NCBI GenBank assembly: GCA_011620505.1
Contig: WOZA01000138.1
Span: 1-8,068, forward strand
DNA length: 8,068 nt
Direction of reading: 5' to 3'
Source of the DNA: Anaerolineaceae bacterium
GTDB taxonomy: Bacteria; Chloroflexota; Anaerolineae; Anaerolineales; Anaerolineaceae
Part shown: in pieces, positions 5,117 through 8,068 of the stretch
Numbering within the stretch: position 1 is the first letter of the stretch
Layout of the letters: the number at the start of each line of letters is the position of its first letter
Program-made: the position numbers and the translations under genes
Notes under the pieces: generated by a model
Database searches by the model: none
Seen by the model: only the letters and a program-made list of their open reading frames with translations
What the model was told of the DNA's origin: nothing

Positions 5117-8068
5117 TTAAAACCCCGCTTTGTAACGCCAACACCAGGAAATTGCCGGGCAGTAGTCCGGGCAACCGCCATCGGGAGTTTTTGGCGCAAA
5201 ATTGCCCGCTCTGGTGCCCTCCAGCACGTCCTTGATGTGCTCGCGTGCCACCTGATAGGCTGCAGAGGGACCTTTATCCCACTCGGATTTATATTTCGAA
5301 AGTTTGAAAGAACTCGCTTTGGCATCACCAATCTTCCAGTAAAAGCCTTCTTCAACCTCACCGAGCATTAATGCGTCCTGCGCTGCCAGGGCATAAATGG
5401 GCAGCTGCAGACGTGTGCCGTTCAGCAGGTCACTTTTTTCCAGGTGCATACTGCCTGACTTGTAGTCGATGACGCGAAGTGCGCCTCCGTAATTCCGGTC
5501 AAGGCGGTCGATCACCCCGTGGATCTGAACAAGGTCTCCATCGATGTCAAGTCTAAGGGGAGGCGCGCCGTTGATACCGAACTTCTGTTCAAAGCCGAAT
5601 GGGTTCCACTCGCCACGTGCCTCTTCCAGTGCGACCAGAGTTTTGCGCAGCTTCTCAAGCAGTTCGGTTTTTTCCACTTCCCAGAGTGCCGAAGGGCGAA
5701 AGTCGAATTTATAAGGTGAGGTGGCAAAGACCTCCGCCGCCACTTCATCAAGGATATCAAGAGGGGAAATCTCTTCCTGACCTGCGCGGGCATAGACCAG
5801 TTCCAGCACCCGGTGGTATACGCTGCCCCGCTGTGTTACATCCAGACCCAATTCTGGGAGTTCCTTGGGTTCAAGCTTCAGTGTGGCATCCACAAAGAAC
5901 CTAAATGGACAGGCTTTGTAGGTTTCCAGGCGGGAAGCGCTCCAAACATGATTTAAAGAATATTTTGAAGTAAGTTGATCGCAAACCGCCGACAGGTTGC
6001 CTTCATAATTCCCTTGTGCAAGTTTGGCACGGCGTTGGTCGAGGACCTGGTGCGCTTTTTTTAGTCCCAGCCAGCGGTTGGTTAGTTCCGCGTCCTGGGA
6101 ATATTGCATGGCTTGCTGCTGGACTGCCCAGAAGAGCAGTTCCTGGGTTGAAGCCGCTTCCGATTGAGGTCGTGGTTTGGAGGGATTTATCTTGATGACA
6201 ACATTATCAGTAAAGAGTTTTCTGGTTGACTCCCAGTAAACGGAAGGTTGCCAATTCTCCCCTTCCTCGGTGAGGTAAGGGCGCGTCAACAGCAGGCGCG
6301 TGTTGGCGCGAGTGAAGGCCTGGTAGAAAGTGCTGGCTTGGTGGCGACCCAGTCGCGGCTCCAATCTCAAATCTATGCGCAATTTTTCGTCCAGGAAGGG
6401 ATCGGGATTTTCGACGATCGGGAACAGCCCTTCCGCCATCCCCATCAACACCACAGCTTCATAGCGAGTGCCGCGTGCTTCCACCATCTTGCCCACAAAC
6501 ACGGCGTTCCGGCGGGCTTCCCAGGGCTCCGGCACCTGTGTGCCCGCCAAAGTTCCCTGCAGGTCAGCAACAAACTGGGCATAATCAACCACTTCCGTCC
6601 CAACCACGCTTTCGCTCAGGATCAAGGCTCTCAGTGCCTCTCCAAGTGAATCGCAGGCTACGCGGTCGCGTTCGCTGCTAATCCTCTCGTAAAAACCCAA
6701 TCCATTAAGCGTGTCCTCAAGCCATCCCACCCACTCGGTTTGCGAGCGGCTGGTCCCAATTTGAGAGAACAACAGCCAAAAATTTTCTAATCGTGACTGC
6801 AAAGCAGGCAAGTCGATCCCGGCCAGGCGTTTCTTACGCCGACGTTCTTCGTCAGGATGTTCTTCTGCGTTCTTCTGTGATCTCTGCAGCATCGGCCAGG
6901 CTTCATCCCACTGTTCCTTGCCGCTGACAATGATCGCCTGCTGGCTGGCATTCTCCAGGTCTTCCAGGTTCTTGGGCTCCAGCCCAAAATCAAAATAAGG
7001 CGAACGCAGTGTGTTGAGCAGTCTGCGCGTGGGATAGTCCTCCAGTGGCAGTCGCAGGAGCGAAAGCAGCGCGAGCACCGCCGGGGATTCATTGAGGGGA
7101 TCAGCTTGTGAGAAGTGCACCTTGATTCCAAATTCTTCCGCGGCAGAGCGCAGCATCGGTTGATAGGTCTCCAGGTTGGCGGTATAGATCGCGCAGGCGC
7201 CCAGTGGAACGTGCTTGCGGACGTGCAGCTGCTTGATCCAGCGCAGGGCTTCCCGCGCCTCGTCGGATTGGGAGCGGGCTTCAAGCAGGATTGGTTTTAG
7301 CGCGTCCAGTTTCTTGACCTCACCTGGATCCAGGACGTGCTGTTGCATGTGGAGGATCTCTTCGGGCAAGCGTCGTGACGCTTTGAGTTCTTGGATCTCT
7401 GAAGATAGGTCCTTTTGTAGGTCTCTGAGCACATCGAAAGATCGTCCGTCCACCTGGCGCGTTGAGCCCACTTCCCCTGTGAGGGTAATCAATAGTTCGC
7501 CAGCCTGCTGGCCAAGCAGCTTAAGAAATTGCCTTTGGGCTGCAGTGAAGGAGGTGAATCCATCCGCGATCACCAGTCTTAGGCGTGAGGTCAGGTCTGG
7601 ATTGTTTTCGAGAGCTTGGATCGCCGACCAGGCTTGCCCTTCCGCGTCCACCCAACCGAGCGTCTCCAGGCGCGCAAGGAAGCGATCGTAAAGTATTGCC
7701 AACTCGCGACGGGCAGCAGAGTCTTCGCGCGTGTACTCCAGGAAGTCTGAGGGTCTCACCATCGCGCTGCGCAGCTCGGCGAAGGCATCCCTCAGGACAG
7801 AAAGGAAGCCAGGCTTATCTTTGATTGCCGCGTAATGCGTCAGTTCGCCGGCGGCATAGGTTTCGCGCACGGTTTCCTGGATCAGGCGGTGCGAAAGCGC
7901 GGGGGTAATGACCGGCGCAAATGAGCCCTGTTCCTCCAGGATCCCCTGGTAGAAGTTGCGGAATGCCCCTACTCTGACGCCTATTCCCCCGCCAGCCTCA
8001 GCCAGGCGGAATTTGAAGTACGCTGCTTTTTGCGGGTTTGGCACAACCACCCACACCTGGGCAAGCGG
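5117..8068 (-). CDS. addB: AddB-type nuclease subunit with Fe-S cysteines (5' end outside window)
   Basis: AddB is the partner of AddA: a degenerate helicase with a C-terminal nuclease domain that cuts the other strand. The window holds 983 codons to TAA 5119-5117 (numbered from the codon at 8068). The frame is open to the edge. The GTG at 8056 is an internal Val of QVWVVVPN, and the Walker A loop expected further upstream is not in view. Visible landmarks are IADGFTSFTAAQ (167-178), which resembles the DGF motif of AddB, a helicase-like core with VVLMGMAEGLFPI (539-551) and TFYQAFTRANTRLLLT (580-595), and the nuclease domain: GSVYHRVLE (His752), Glu827, HGVID (Asp854), RVIDYKSG (Asp868, Lys870) and LQLPIYA (Gln888). 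Cys720 (YKACPFRFF) and Cys966, Cys970 and Cys976 near the C-terminus match the four-cysteine 4Fe-4S clamp of AddB, but with C-x3-C-x5-C where Bacillus AddB has C-x2-C-x5-C. The addB-addA order is the same as in Bacillus. The division of labour is inferred from characterised AddAB. Confidence 0.93.
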   Translation of the reverse strand, partial: PLAQVWVVVPNPQKAAYFKFRLAEAGGGIGVRVGAFRNFYQGILEEQGSFAPVITPALSHRLIQETVRETYAAGELTHYAAIKDKPGFLSVLRDAFAELRSAMVRPSDFLEYTREDSAARRELAILYDRFLARLETLGWVDAEGQAWSAIQALENNPDLTSRLRLVIADGFTSFTAAQRQFLKLLGQQAGELLITLTGEVGSTRQVDGRSFDVLRDLQKDLSSEIQELKASRRLPEEILHMQQHVLDPGEVKKLDALKPILLEARSQSDEAREALRWIKQLHVRKHVPLGACAIYTANLETYQPMLRSAAEEFGIKVHFSQADPLNESPAVLALLSLLRLPLEDYPTRRLLNTLRSPYFDFGLEPKNLEDLENASQQAIIVSGKEQWDEAWPMLQRSQKNAEEHPDEERRRKKRLAGIDLPALQSRLENFWLLFSQIGTSRSQTEWVGWLEDTLNGLGFYERISSERDRVACDSLGEALRALILSESVVGTEVVDYAQFVADLQGTLAGTQVPEPWEARRNAVFVGKMVEARGTRYEAVVLMGMAEGLFPIVENPDPFLDEKLRIDLRLEPRLGRHQASTFYQAFTRANTRLLLTRPYLTEEGENWQPSVYWESTRKLFTDNVVIKINPSKPRPQSEAASTQELLFWAVQQQAMQYSQDAELTNRWLGLKKAHQVLDQRRAKLAQGNYEGNLSAVCDQLTSKYSLNHVWSASRLETYKACPFRFFVDATLKLEPKELPELGLDVTQRGSVYHRVLELVYARAGQEEISPLDILDEVAAEVFATSPYKFDFRPSALWEVEKTELLEKLRKTLVALEEARGEWNPFGFEQKFGINGAPPLRLDIDGDLVQIHGVIDRLDRNYGGALRVIDYKSGSMHLEKSDLLNGTRLQLPIYALAAQDALMLGEVEEGFYWKIGDAKASSFKLSKYKSEWDKGPSAAYQVAREHIKDVLEGTRAGNFAPKTPDGGCPDYCPAISWCWRYKAGF

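Noticed and set aside
5115..5174. ATG 5174 as the start of addA
   Set aside because: It would overlap addB by 58 bases and add 20 residues with no counterpart in the helicase fold. ATG 5114 begins directly before the Q motif region and two bases after the addB stop.
8054..8056. GTG 8056 as the true start of addB
   Set aside because: The frame is open to the window edge (PLAQ precedes it), and the Val lies inside what looks like a buried strand (QVWVVVPN). The N-terminal nucleotide-binding region of the family is still missing.

Overview
The window is about half AT-rich regulatory and accessory DNA (1-1799) and half a dense two-gene recombination operon (1800-8068, minus strand). I think the source is a bacterium of the Chloroflexota, probably class Anaerolineae. 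This is inferred from the remembered character of the AddB-like protein and the 143-residue hypothetical protein, not from a search. No tRNA, rRNA, CRISPR array or insertion sequence is visible.

Left edge, 1-300: the minus strand carries a complete lysine riboswitch (L box) aptamer at 36-199, followed at once by an intrinsic terminator (11-44). The gene it controls runs leftward out of the window. The 5' arm of the terminator contains the 3' strand of aptamer helix P1, so the two structures cannot coexist. This is the layout of a ligand-ON switch rather than the usual lysine-OFF switch. A TATAAT box at 239-244 lies at the right distance to start this leader, and an imperfect dyad (252-283) covers its -35 region.

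300-850: a divergent gene on the plus strand (415-846) encodes a helical 143-residue protein of unknown function, with its own TATAAT box and Shine-Dalgarno sequence.

850-1799: a decayed Nudix hydrolase gene (983-1455, minus) has an in-frame TAG near its start and a one-base deletion near its end; both halves read as Nudix sequence once this is allowed for. Between it and addA is a possible 54-residue small gene (1536-1700, minus) with a good promoter and ribosome binding site.

1800-8068: addB (5' end outside the window) and addA are two bases apart on the minus strand and encode an AddAB-type helicase-nuclease. AddA supplies the UvrD-like helicase motor and one RecB-type nuclease domain. 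AddB supplies a second nuclease domain framed by four cysteines expected to hold a 4Fe-4S cluster. Together they would process double-strand DNA ends for RecA-dependent repair and degrade foreign linear DNA.
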